Assembly: GCA_031405895.1 (NCBI GenBank)
Contig: JANOFL010000141.1
Span: forward strand, 1-10,335
Length of the DNA: 10,335 nucleotides
Source: BJ22 sp031405895
GTDB taxonomy: Bacteria > Planctomycetota > Planctomycetia > Pirellulales > Pirellulaceae
Direction of reading: 5' to 3'
Part shown: in pieces, positions 1-7,805 of the stretch
Numbering within the stretch: the first letter of the stretch is position 1
How the letters are laid out: each line of letters opens with the position of its first letter
Notes under the pieces: generated by a model
What the model was told of the DNA's origin: nothing
What the model saw: the letters and a program-made list of their open reading frames with translations, nothing else
Database searches by the model: none
Translations under genes and position numbers: made by a program

Positions 1-226
1 GACAAAGCGGAATCTTTGTCACCACGGCGTGGCAACGAAGCTCCCGCTTTGTTGGTCAGCGCCGGATTTCCCGGTCCCGAATCGAGCCATGATCCTTTCA
101 GACAAAGCGGGAGCTTTGTCACCACGGCGTGGCAACGAAGCTCCCGCTTTGTTGGCCAGCGCCGGATTTCCCGGTCCCGAATCGAGCCATGATCCTTTCA
201 GACAAAGCGGGAGCTTTGTCACCACG
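1..226. repeat. 100-bp tandem hairpin repeat, about 2.3 copies
   Basis: Two full 100-bp units (1-100, 101-200) and a 26-base partial third (201-226) lie head to tail. Units 1 and 2 differ at only three bases (11/111, 13/113, 56/156). Each unit opens with GACAAAGCGGGAGCTTTGTC, a perfect 8-bp stem with a GGGA loop; in unit 1 this is weakened to 7 bp. A 15-bp arm at 102-116 is exactly reverse-complementary to 138-152, and CCACG-G-CGTGG (122-132) folds between them, so the unit is a palindrome made of smaller hairpins. The second arm is itself a hairpin with a TCCC loop. The window starts exactly on a unit boundary, so the array may continue to the left. No plausible protein is encoded. The array occupies the lepA leader and ends 14 bases before its start codon. 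Whether it acts there is not shown. Confidence 0.93.
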
Positions 227-240
227 AAAACCATTGCCCC

Positions 241-2052
241 ATGCCCCATCCCGAATGCCAGTTCATCCGCAACTTCTGCATCATCGCCCACATCGATCAT
301 GGGAAGAGCACGCTTGCGGACCGCCTGCTGGAAATGACCGGGACCGTGGCGAAGCGGTTGATGCAGGAACAGCTGCTCGACGATCTCGCCCTTGAGCGCG
401 AGCGCGGGATCACGATCAAGGCCCGGGCGGTCTGTCTCAAGCCCGTGATCGATGGCCAGGCCTGGGAGCTGAACCTGATCGACACACCCGGCCATGTCGA
501 CTTTCATTACGAAGTCTCCCGCAGCCTGAACTGCTGCGAAGGGGCTTTGCTCCTGGCCGATGCCTTCCAGGGCGTCGAGGCCCAGACCGTTGCCAATGCC
601 TACGCCGCGATCGAAGCCGAACTGCGGATCATCCCGGTCATCAACAAGATCGACCTCGTCCACCAGCGGAGCGACGAAGTTGCCCGCGAAATGGAGCAGA
701 CGATCGGGATTGATCCGGACGAAATCGTACGGGTCAGCGCCAAAACGGGCCTCCATGTCGACGAGCTGATCCAGGCGATTATCCGGATGATCCCGCCGCC
801 AGCCGGGGACCCCGATGCGACCCTGCAGGCGATGGTGTTCGATTCCCATTACGACGAATTCCGCGGTGCGGTGACCTACGTCCGGATGATGAACGGCCGC
901 GTCCGCAGGGGCCAGAAGATCAAGTTCCTGCGGACCGGGCGAACCCACGAAGTCCAGGAACTGGGCCAGTTCCGTCCGCAACAAGTGCCGTGCAATGAAC
1001 TGCACGCCGGCCAGGTGGGTTACCTGATCTGCAACATCAAGTCGCTGGACCAGATTCACATCGGCGACACGATCAGCGTGGCTCTGGGCGAGCCGGCCCC
1101 GGCCCTGCCCGGCTACCGGCCACCGAAGCGGATGGTTTACTGCGGGCTCTACCCTTCCGATGGACAGGACTTCACCGAACTCCGCGATGCCCTGACCAAG
1201 CTCTCGATCAACGACCCGAGCTTCGAATTCGTGCCCGAATCGAGCGAGGCCCTCGGCTTTGGCTTCCGCTGCGGGTTCCTCGGCCTGCTGCACATGGAAG
1301 TCGTCCAGCAGCGGCTCGAAGGCGAGGCCAACATCGATCTGGTCCAGACCGCCCCCAACGTGACTTACGAAATCCTGCTCCGCAGCGGCGAACTGCTGGA
1401 AATCCACCGGCCGCAGGAAGTCCCCGACGGCGGCGAAATCGAGGAATTCCGCCAGCCGATCGTGCGGGTCAACATCATCTCGCCCGAAGAGTACATCGGC
1501 CCGATCATGCAGCTCTGCGCTGAACGCCGCGGCGTCCAGCGCTCGACCGAGTACCTCTCGCCGACCCGCATGATGCTGACCTACGAGCTGCCCCTGGCCG
1601 ACGTGATCTACGACTTGCACGACAAGCTCAAAAGCATGACCCGCGGTTACGGGACGATGGACTACGACCTGATCGGCTACCAGCCGGCCGATCTGGTCCG
1701 GGTGGACATCCTCGTCAACAACAACCGGGTCGATGCGCTCTCGATCATCTGCAATCGGGCTGACGCCGACCGCCGCAGCCGGGCCGTGGTCAAGAAGCTC
1801 AAGGAAGAGATCAACCGGCACATGTTCGAGATCGCCGTCCAGGCCGCAATCGGCTCGCGGATTATCGCCCGCGAGACAGTCAAGGCGATGCGGAAAAACG
1901 TGACGGCCAAGTGCTACGGCGGCGACATCACCCGCAAACGGAAGCTCTGGGCCAAACAGCGCGAGGGCAAGAAGCGGATGAAGTCGGTCGGCAGCGTGGA
2001 TATTCCGCAAAAAGCCTTCATGGCAGTGCTGCAGACGGGGAATGAGGAGTAG
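241..2052 (+). CDS. lepA: Elongation factor 4 (LepA), ribosome back-translocation GTPase
   Basis: A 603-residue translational GTPase, the usual length for LepA/EF-4. It binds the ribosome and is linked to back-translocation, recovery of stalled complexes and 30S assembly. The G domain is complete: G1 AHIDHGKST at 16-24, G2 RGIT at 55-58, G3 DTPGH at 81-85, G4 NKID at 135-138 and G5 SAK at 166-168. EF-G-like domains II, III and V follow, including GFGFRCGFLGLLHMEV in the middle. The LepA-specific basic C-terminal domain has CYGGDITRKRK and KQREGKKRMK near 558-581. The ATG at 241 is the only sensible start: the frame upstream reaches a TGA at 190-192 with no other good initiator, and the N-terminus FIRNFCIIAHIDHGKST matches the family. 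No Shine-Dalgarno motif is visible, and the leader consists of the hairpin repeat. The gene stands alone on this strand and is convergent with the prepilin gene. Confidence 0.98.
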   Translation: MPHPECQFIRNFCIIAHIDHGKSTLADRLLEMTGTVAKRLMQEQLLDDLALERERGITIKARAVCLKPVIDGQAWELNLIDTPGHVDFHYEVSRSLNCCEGALLLADAFQGVEAQTVANAYAAIEAELRIIPVINKIDLVHQRSDEVAREMEQTIGIDPDEIVRVSAKTGLHVDELIQAIIRMIPPPAGDPDATLQAMVFDSHYDEFRGAVTYVRMMNGRVRRGQKIKFLRTGRTHEVQELGQFRPQQVPCNELHAGQVGYLICNIKSLDQIHIGDTISVALGEPAPALPGYRPPKRMVYCGLYPSDGQDFTELRDALTKLSINDPSFEFVPESSEALGFGFRCGFLGLLHMEVVQQRLEGEANIDLVQTAPNVTYEILLRSGELLEIHRPQEVPDGGEIEEFRQPIVRVNIISPEEYIGPIMQLCAERRGVQRSTEYLSPTRMMLTYELPLADVIYDLHDKLKSMTRGYGTMDYDLIGYQPADLVRVDILVNNNRVDALSIICNRADADRRSRAVVKKLKEEINRHMFEIAVQAAIGSRIIARETVKAMRKNVTAKCYGGDITRKRKLWAKQREGKKRMKSVGSVDIPQKAFMAVLQTGNEE

Positions 2053-2074
2053 GACTCCCCGTTCTTCTTCTCTT

Positions 2075-2186
2075 TCGTGCTCGTGCTCGTGCTCGCAATC
2101 CTGTCCCTCCGCGGCACCCGCAATCCGGAAGATTCGATTACGAGCACGAGCACCGCCCGGAAGACCGGGCTGAGCACGAGCACGAC
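2075..2186. repeat. GAGCAC-type palindromic element (copy A)
   Basis: This is an intergenic palindrome built from repeats of the hexamer GAGCAC. The left arm (2075-2101) reads TCGTGCTCGTGCTC and then GTGCTCGCAATCC. The right half reads CGATTACGAGCACGAGCACC (2135-2154), then a small hairpin CCCGG-AAGA-CCGGG (2156-2169), then CTGAGCACGAGCACGAC (2170-2186). The two right-hand blocks can both pair with the left arm, so copy A looks like a four-way-junction element whose left half has collapsed. The same architecture, with GAGTAC in place of GAGCAC, occurs at 9749-9871 and 9959-10069. It lies 22 bases past the lepA stop, where a strong fold could help end transcription, but there is no T-run on the plus strand. 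Confidence 0.85.
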
Positions 2187-2218
2187 AAAAGAAAAAAGCG
2201 GCCTCGAACAGGCCGCTT
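2187..2218 (-). terminator. Rho-independent terminator of the prepilin gene
   Basis: Read on the minus strand, a perfect 9-bp stem AAGCGGCCT/AGGCCGCTT (2218-2210 and 2204-2196) with a 5-base loop is followed by TTTTTTCTTTT (2197-2187). This is the classic GC-rich stem plus U-tract. It begins 38 bases past the TAA of the minus-strand prepilin gene. On the plus strand the stem has no T-run, so it serves the minus strand only. Confidence 0.9.
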
Positions 2219-2256
2219 GGAATGCGAAAAACAAAGTTGGCTTTGCAGCCAGCGTC

Positions 2257-3771
2257 TTACTGCCGGACGTAGCTTTGCACGACCGCGGTCTGGTGCATCT
2301 GGGCCGATTCGCGGTGGACGGTCCGGAAGGTCACCTTGATCCCGCGGACCGTAAACGGATACGGCGGTTCGACTTCGCGCTCGCCCACATCGTCGACGCC
2401 ATTGCCCGAAGGCAAAGGTGGTCCGGGCGGATCTGGTGGGTTCGTATCCAGCCCATCTGTGCCTTCGTCCACGGGTCCGCTGCCACCATCATCATCGTCT
2501 AACCCATTGGTTTCGTAGTGCGTCGAAAACGTGTCATAAACACGGTCTACTAAAGGCACCGCTGGTGGGGGAACTGGAGGCGGGACGAAAGGATACTCAA
2601 GCCTGGACTTGGGATTGGGTGAAGTGGCAAATTGCGGACAAGTCAGGGCGTTGTTTGCATTCCCGGTGTATGGTGCAGGCCCAATATCTGTGCCATAACC
2701 TAGATCAACAAATGCACCCAGACCCGCAGCGTTCGCGACTGTGGCCACGTTCGCGTTGCCAAAGAACGCATACGCGGCATCGCCCGGCTGAATCAACACG
2801 GCGTCGGTAAAGCCGGTTGGTCCGGCCGGATCGGACATCCGCACCTGAGCATCCGGTGACCAGACGCGGACATCAAAGCCGACCACATCATTGGCGACGA
2901 CATCGCTCCCGGCGACCTGGAGAAAGAGCGGAGATGCCAAGGTCGCCAGGTTGCCAGTCGACAACTGGGTATTGGCCAGAAATGTCCGGTCGAGCTGATG
3001 AAGATAGGGATTCAAAAGAGTCACGGGAGCAACCACATGCCCAAAGCGGTTTTCCCGTTTGGCTAAGTCTTCCAGTGAGTTTTGTTGAGGCGGATCGCCT
3101 GCTGCGACGCCATAAAAACTGGCTGAGATATCATTCATCAGAAAAAACTGTTCTGGCGTGGGGGCCGACGCAAGCGCCAAGTCGGGCCGGATCAACAAAA
3201 CACGCCGGTAGACCGTCACCCGTTCCTCGACTCCCACACTAGAATTGTTGTCGCGATCATCCCAGTTCGTGAACCAGATGATCTCGGCGATATTCGATTC
3301 GACAGTTTCGGTGGATCCAGCACCCGGAAAGCCAAGTGGAATAATCCTCCGCCCCCGAAACGGAATCCCATCGGAACGGACGGTCATCGCGAGGATGTCA
3401 TCAAAATCGCCGCGAACATTATTGAGATTGTTGATTCGCGTTGGGTCGATCCCAATCTCACTCGCATCGCGCCGCGGGCCTTCGACATACTCGAAATAGC
3501 CGTTCGGCGCCGACTCCAACGCCCAGGGTCGCAGATCGACCGTGACCCGTTCCAGGTCATCGCGGAGCAGGTCGCTGCAGACCCGCAGGTCATTGTGCAT
3601 CTCCATCAACGCCCGGCCCCGCGCCATCTCCTGGCTGGAGCGGCTGAAGACCGCGATCATCACGCCGAGCACAATCAGCGTCATCGTCATCGCGATGAGG
3701 ATTTCAACCAGCGTCAAACCGGCGCGGCAATGGCCCGGCACTGGCCGGCAGGCAACAGCCCTCGATTGCAT
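2257..3771 (-). CDS. GspJ/PulJ-like prepilin with N-terminal cleavage/methylation motif
   Basis: A 504-residue pseudopilin-type protein. A basic leader (MQSRAVACRPVPGHCRAG) is followed by the type IV prepilin motif G18|LTLVEILIAM, with the conserved Glu at +5 (E23) and a single hydrophobic segment to about residue 42. Prepilin peptidase would cut after G18; Leu replaces the usual Phe at +1. The C-terminal sequence GIKVTFRTVHRESAQMHQTAVVQSYV resembles the last strands of minor pseudopilins of the GspJ type, which help assemble type II secretion or type IV pilus-like fibres in the inner membrane. The protein is much longer than GspJ (about 200 residues). It has a Pro-rich stretch (about 394-405) and an Asp/Gly/Pro-rich segment with NGLDDDDGG and DEGTDGLD (about 417-469). 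The ATG at 3771 is chosen because it gives a leader of normal length; the frame stays open upstream into fumC, but that is not credible coding. Shine-Dalgarno is weak. No other pilin or secretion gene is adjacent here, so the exact machine is unknown. Confidence 0.85.
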   Translation of the reverse strand: MQSRAVACRPVPGHCRAGLTLVEILIAMTMTLIVLGVMIAVFSRSSQEMARGRALMEMHNDLRVCSDLLRDDLERVTVDLRPWALESAPNGYFEYVEGPRRDASEIGIDPTRINNLNNVRGDFDDILAMTVRSDGIPFRGRRIIPLGFPGAGSTETVESNIAEIIWFTNWDDRDNNSSVGVEERVTVYRRVLLIRPDLALASAPTPEQFFLMNDISASFYGVAAGDPPQQNSLEDLAKRENRFGHVVAPVTLLNPYLHQLDRTFLANTQLSTGNLATLASPLFLQVAGSDVVANDVVGFDVRVWSPDAQVRMSDPAGPTGFTDAVLIQPGDAAYAFFGNANVATVANAAGLGAFVDLGYGTDIGPAPYTGNANNALTCPQFATSPNPKSRLEYPFVPPPVPPPAVPLVDRVYDTFSTHYETNGLDDDDGGSGPVDEGTDGLDTNPPDPPGPPLPSGNGVDDVGEREVEPPYPFTVRGIKVTFRTVHRESAQMHQTAVVQSYVRQ

Positions 3772-4034
3772 GTTCAGGTTCCGTGAATGGAAAACGGGAT
3801 TGCCCGGTTCAACGGCGGCAGCGACTGGCAGTCCAGCCATTTTACCCTGCATAACGCGGCGGGAGAATTGCAGCTGGCGCGGTTTGCACGGGACAGTTGG
3901 CCAGTGGTACGCGAAAAGGGCGGAGAATCCAGCGTCTGGATGACCTCTATTTTGCCAGTCCCGACTGGACTTGAGCGGCTCCCCAGCTGTCCAGCTCCTG
4001 GCTACCACCCGCAAGGAACGCAGGGCTGCCGAGT
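3772..4034. other. Intergenic leader of the prepilin gene with small hairpins
   Basis: With the adjoining repeat this makes a 368-bp gap without a gene. The part before the repeat holds two short perfect hairpins: ATCCAG-CGT-CTGGAT (3927-3941) and CCAGTC-CC-GACTGG (3955-3968). On the minus strand GGGTAAAATGG occurs near 3850-3840 and has a TAAAAT that could be a -10 element, but no convincing -35 accompanies it. Open frames here lack homology I can recognise. Confidence 0.4.
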
Positions 4035-4134
4035 GTAGAGCAATTGTCCTCAATTGCTCGTCCGCATGTCCATGGCCCTGTTTCCGCAGACGCCGAACTC
4101 CAGGCGGTCGAGCAATTGGCGACAATTGCTCTAC
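4035..4134. repeat. 100-bp twin-hairpin repeat with GTAG ends
   Basis: Two 26-base arms (4035-4060 and 4109-4134) are inverted copies matching at 24 of 26 positions, separated by 48 bases. Each arm is itself a hairpin with the 9-bp stem GAGCAATTG/CAATTGCTC; the loops are TCCT on the left and GCGA on the right. Both outer ends read GTAG(A) outward-in. CCGC (4062-4065) and GCGG (4104-4107) extend the pairing between the arms. The design recalls bacterial REP/BIME units, which pair a GTAG tetranucleotide with a palindrome and occur as inverted pairs; assignment to that family is inference. The right arm begins 5 bases past the fumC stop, so it may also protect or end the fumC transcript. Confidence 0.85.
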
Positions 4135-4139
4135 GTTCG

Positions 4140-5579
<1,440 letters not shown>

Positions 5580-5730
5580 AAGAATGCGATTGTGGGTGAA
5601 CCAGTTGGAGGAGTGACAACAGAATCCGGGAGCGTTGGCACCCCCGAAATCCTAACCGAACTCCGGCGCCTGCCCCATCCCGTCCGGGGCCCGTTGCCCG
5701 TGAAGACTCCCAGTCGGCGTCGACGACCTG

Positions 5731-5757
5731 ATTGACCGTATTGACCCGATTGACCGC
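5731..5757. repeat. Three tandem 9-bp repeats (ATTGACCNN)
   Basis: ATTGACCGT, ATTGACCCG and ATTGACCGC follow one another at 5731, 5740 and 5749 with a 9-bp period. They lie in the 207-bp gap between the end of typA and the start of fumC, about 150 bases upstream of the fumC start. Evenly spaced direct repeats can be protein-binding sites, but three copies is also within reach of slippage. No regulator is implied. Confidence 0.55.
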
Positions 5758-5786
5758 ACGAAGCTGCCGGATGAAGACCGCGGCTA

Positions 5787-7607
5787 TCAGGCCTCGACTA
5801 CGGTCCGGGCGAACCGCTTGCGGTCGGATTCCCTAAGCATCATTTTCCGCAGCCGGATGCTGCCCGGCGTGATTTCGACCAGCTCGTCGTCCTCGATGTA
5901 TTCGAGCGCGGCCTCCAGCGTGAACAGCCGGGGAGGCTTGAGCAGGATATTGTCATCGGTCCCGGAAGCCCGCATGTTGCTCAGCTTTTTCTCGCGGGTC
6001 GGGTTGACGGGCAAGTCATTGTCGCGACTGTTTTCGCCGACGATCATTCCCTCGTAGACTTCATCGCCCGGCGCGACAAACATTTCGGCCCGCTGCTGCA
6101 GCGTGTCGAGGGCGTAGGCGTTGACCCGGCCCGAGACGAGTGAAACCATCATTCCGTTGGTCCGGGCGGGCGGGTCGGCTTCGACCGGGCGGTACTCGTC
6201 GAAGCGATGGTTGATGATCGCCATGCCCTGGGTTGCATTGAGCAGCCGGGTCCGCAGGCCGATCAGGCCGCGAGCCGGAATCGAAAAAGTCGCGAGGTTG
6301 TAATCGCCGCGGGCCTTCATCTCCACCAGTTCACCGCGCCGGGCGCCGACCAGCTCCATGACCGGGCCGAACTTCCCGGCGGGGACTTCGACGGAGAGGA
6401 TTTCAAACGGCTCGTGCTCGACACCGTCGATCCGGCGGAAAACCACCCGCGGCTTGCCGACGGACAGTTCGTAGCCCTCGCGCCGCATCGTCTCGATCAG
6501 GATGGAGAGATGCAGCACGCCGCGGCCAGAAACCTGGAAACTGTCGCCCGCCGACTCGAGATCGACCCGGAGGGCCACGTTCTTTTCCAGCTCTTTCTGC
6601 AGTCGTTGCCGCAGTTGCCGGCTGGTGACGTATTTGCCTTCGCGCCCGGCAAAGGGCGAGTTGTTGATGGAAAAGACCATCTCGAGGGTCGGCTGGTCGA
6701 CCGAAAGCCGCGGCAGACGAACCGGGTGCAGCGGGTGGCAGATCGTGTCGCCGATCTCGATATCATCCAGGCCCACGAGTGCCACGATTTCGCCGGCCGA
6801 GGCCGAGGCGACCTCTTTGCGGCCAAGGTCGTCAAAGACGTGCAGCGAAACGATCTTCGACCGGAGCGACAGGTTGTCCGCCTTCTGAATCAAAACTTCC
6901 TGGCCCGCCGAGAACGAACCGGACCGAATCCGGCCGATCGCGATCCGGCCGACGTACTCCGACCAGTCGATGGTCGTTACGACAAACGTCCCGCCCGGCA
7001 GGTCATCGATCCACGGCCCGGGAATCCGGTCGAGGATCAGGTCCATCAGGGGAAAAATGGTCTTCGACGGAAACTCCGGGCTGGGGGTCGCGAAGCCCAG
7101 CTTGGCCGAGGCGAAAATGCAGGTCAGGCTGTCAAGCAGTGCTTCGCCGCCCAGCTCGAGAATCAGCTCAAAGGTCTCATCGACAACATCCAGCGTCCGG
7201 GCGTCGGGCCGGTCGATCTTGTTGACCACCACGATGGGCCGAAGACCCGCCTCGATCGCCTTGCCAAGCACAAAGCGTGTTTGCGGCATCGGCCCCTCTG
7301 CCGCGTCGACCAGCACGAGGGCCCCGTCCGCCATCTGCAGGACCCGTTCGACTTCGCCGCCAAAGTCGGCGTGGCCGGGCGTGTCGATCACGTTGATCTT
7401 CACGCCCTTGTATTCGACCGCGATGTTCTTGGCGACGATCGTGATGCCGCGTTCGCGTTCGAGGGCATTGCTGTCCAGAATACAGTCGCCGACCAGCTGG
7501 TTCTCGCGAAACCGTCCGCACTGGCGCAGGATGCAGTCGACCAGCGTCGTCTTGCCGTGGTCGACGTGGGCGATGATGACGATGTTGCGGATGTCGTTGC
7601 GGTGCAT
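5787..7607 (-). CDS. typA: Ribosome-associated GTPase TypA/BipA
   Basis: A 606-residue translational GTPase, matching the family length (E. coli BipA about 607). TypA/BipA binds the 70S ribosome, helps 50S assembly and is needed under cold and other stress. The G domain has G1 AHVDHGKT at 13-20, the switch-I RERGIT near 51-56, G3 DTPGH at 75-79, G4 NKID at 129-132 and G5 ASAK at 166-169. Domains II, III and V follow, with ISGRG-like QVSGRGVLHLSILIETMRREGYE and the TypA-specific C-terminal stretch including GRVNAYALDTLQQRAEMFVAPGDEVYEGMIVGENSR. I chose the ATG at 7607, since family members start MxRxDIRNIAIIAHVDHGKTT. A TTG at 7625 would add only six residues (MSSRRA). No Shine-Dalgarno is visible; instead an 8-bp hairpin sits directly upstream. 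Confidence 0.97.
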   Translation of the reverse strand: MHRNDIRNIVIIAHVDHGKTTLVDCILRQCGRFRENQLVGDCILDSNALERERGITIVAKNIAVEYKGVKINVIDTPGHADFGGEVERVLQMADGALVLVDAAEGPMPQTRFVLGKAIEAGLRPIVVVNKIDRPDARTLDVVDETFELILELGGEALLDSLTCIFASAKLGFATPSPEFPSKTIFPLMDLILDRIPGPWIDDLPGGTFVVTTIDWSEYVGRIAIGRIRSGSFSAGQEVLIQKADNLSLRSKIVSLHVFDDLGRKEVASASAGEIVALVGLDDIEIGDTICHPLHPVRLPRLSVDQPTLEMVFSINNSPFAGREGKYVTSRQLRQRLQKELEKNVALRVDLESAGDSFQVSGRGVLHLSILIETMRREGYELSVGKPRVVFRRIDGVEHEPFEILSVEVPAGKFGPVMELVGARRGELVEMKARGDYNLATFSIPARGLIGLRTRLLNATQGMAIINHRFDEYRPVEADPPARTNGMMVSLVSGRVNAYALDTLQQRAEMFVAPGDEVYEGMIVGENSRDNDLPVNPTREKKLSNMRASGTDDNILLKPPRLFTLEAALEYIEDDELVEITPGSIRLRKMMLRESDRKRFARTVVEA

Positions 7608-7613
7608 GGCGCG

Positions 7614-7638
7614 GCGGCTGGACAATGAAACCAGCCGC
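7614..7638 (-). promoter_or_regulatory. Hairpin just upstream of the typA start codon
   Basis: A perfect 8-bp inverted repeat GCGGCTGG/CCAGCCGC with a 9-base loop lies in the typA leader. It ends 6 bases before the ATG at 7607, where a ribosome-binding site would normally be. In mRNA it could limit or time ribosome access. The alternative TTG start (7625) falls inside its loop. Regulatory function is inference from position only. Confidence 0.45.
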
Positions 7639-7677
7639 TATCGTGACAGCTGGGCGGTTAAGGGCAAGGTCAAATCG

Positions 7678-7690
7678 CGTCGCTGCGACG
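7678..7690. repeat. Short perfect palindrome CGTCGC-T-GCGACG
   Basis: A 13-base near-perfect dyad (6-bp arms, single central base) lies about 70 bp upstream of the typA ATG, in the 198-bp gap between the PQQ-like gene and typA. It has the size of a repressor half-site pair, but a single GC-rich dyad is weak evidence for an operator. Confidence 0.3.
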
Positions 7691-7736
7691 AATGGGCGGT
7701 GTGGATCAGGTTAGGTGGTGCCTTTCACGCACCCCG

Positions 7737-7760
7737 CCGGGAGCCAGGGCACCAGAGGTG
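7737..7760 (-). pseudogene. In-frame copy of the PQQ-like gene's last codons
   Basis: Bases 7737-7760 match 7809-7832, the end of the PQQ-like coding sequence, at 23 of 24 positions, exactly 72 bp (24 codons) apart. Read on the minus strand in the frame of that gene, the segment after its TAG stays open and gives AFDHLWCPGSR followed by RGA and TGA, against TFNHLWCLGSR at the true C-terminus. Just upstream of the match the two differ at TTC/TTT (silent) and GAT/AAC. This looks like a partial 3' duplication or the relic of a paralogue's tail. A dispersed repeat that happens to supply the C-terminus is the alternative. Confidence 0.55.
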
Positions 7761-7805
7761 ATCGAAGGCGGGGACACGGAAGGCTGACGCCCTGCCGCTC
7801 GCCTT

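Noticed and set aside
1..226. CRISPR array
   Set aside because: The repeats are contiguous 100-bp units without variable spacers and no cas gene is nearby.
19..2010. A 663-codon open frame antisense to lepA
   Set aside because: It mirrors the codon bias of the GC-rich lepA gene on the other strand, its product is low-complexity and unlike any family, and lepA is unmistakable.
2196..2218. Bidirectional terminator also serving lepA
   Set aside because: On the plus strand the stem is followed by GGAATGCG, with no T-run.
5580..5640. A sigma70 promoter for fumC (TTGTCA with CACAAT)
   Set aside because: The spacing is 19 bases and the putative -10 lies about 16 bases from the start codon; too weak to list.
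6207..7628. A 473-codon plus-strand open frame antisense to typA
   Set aside because: Same reason: it is a GC-driven shadow of a clearly conserved gene.
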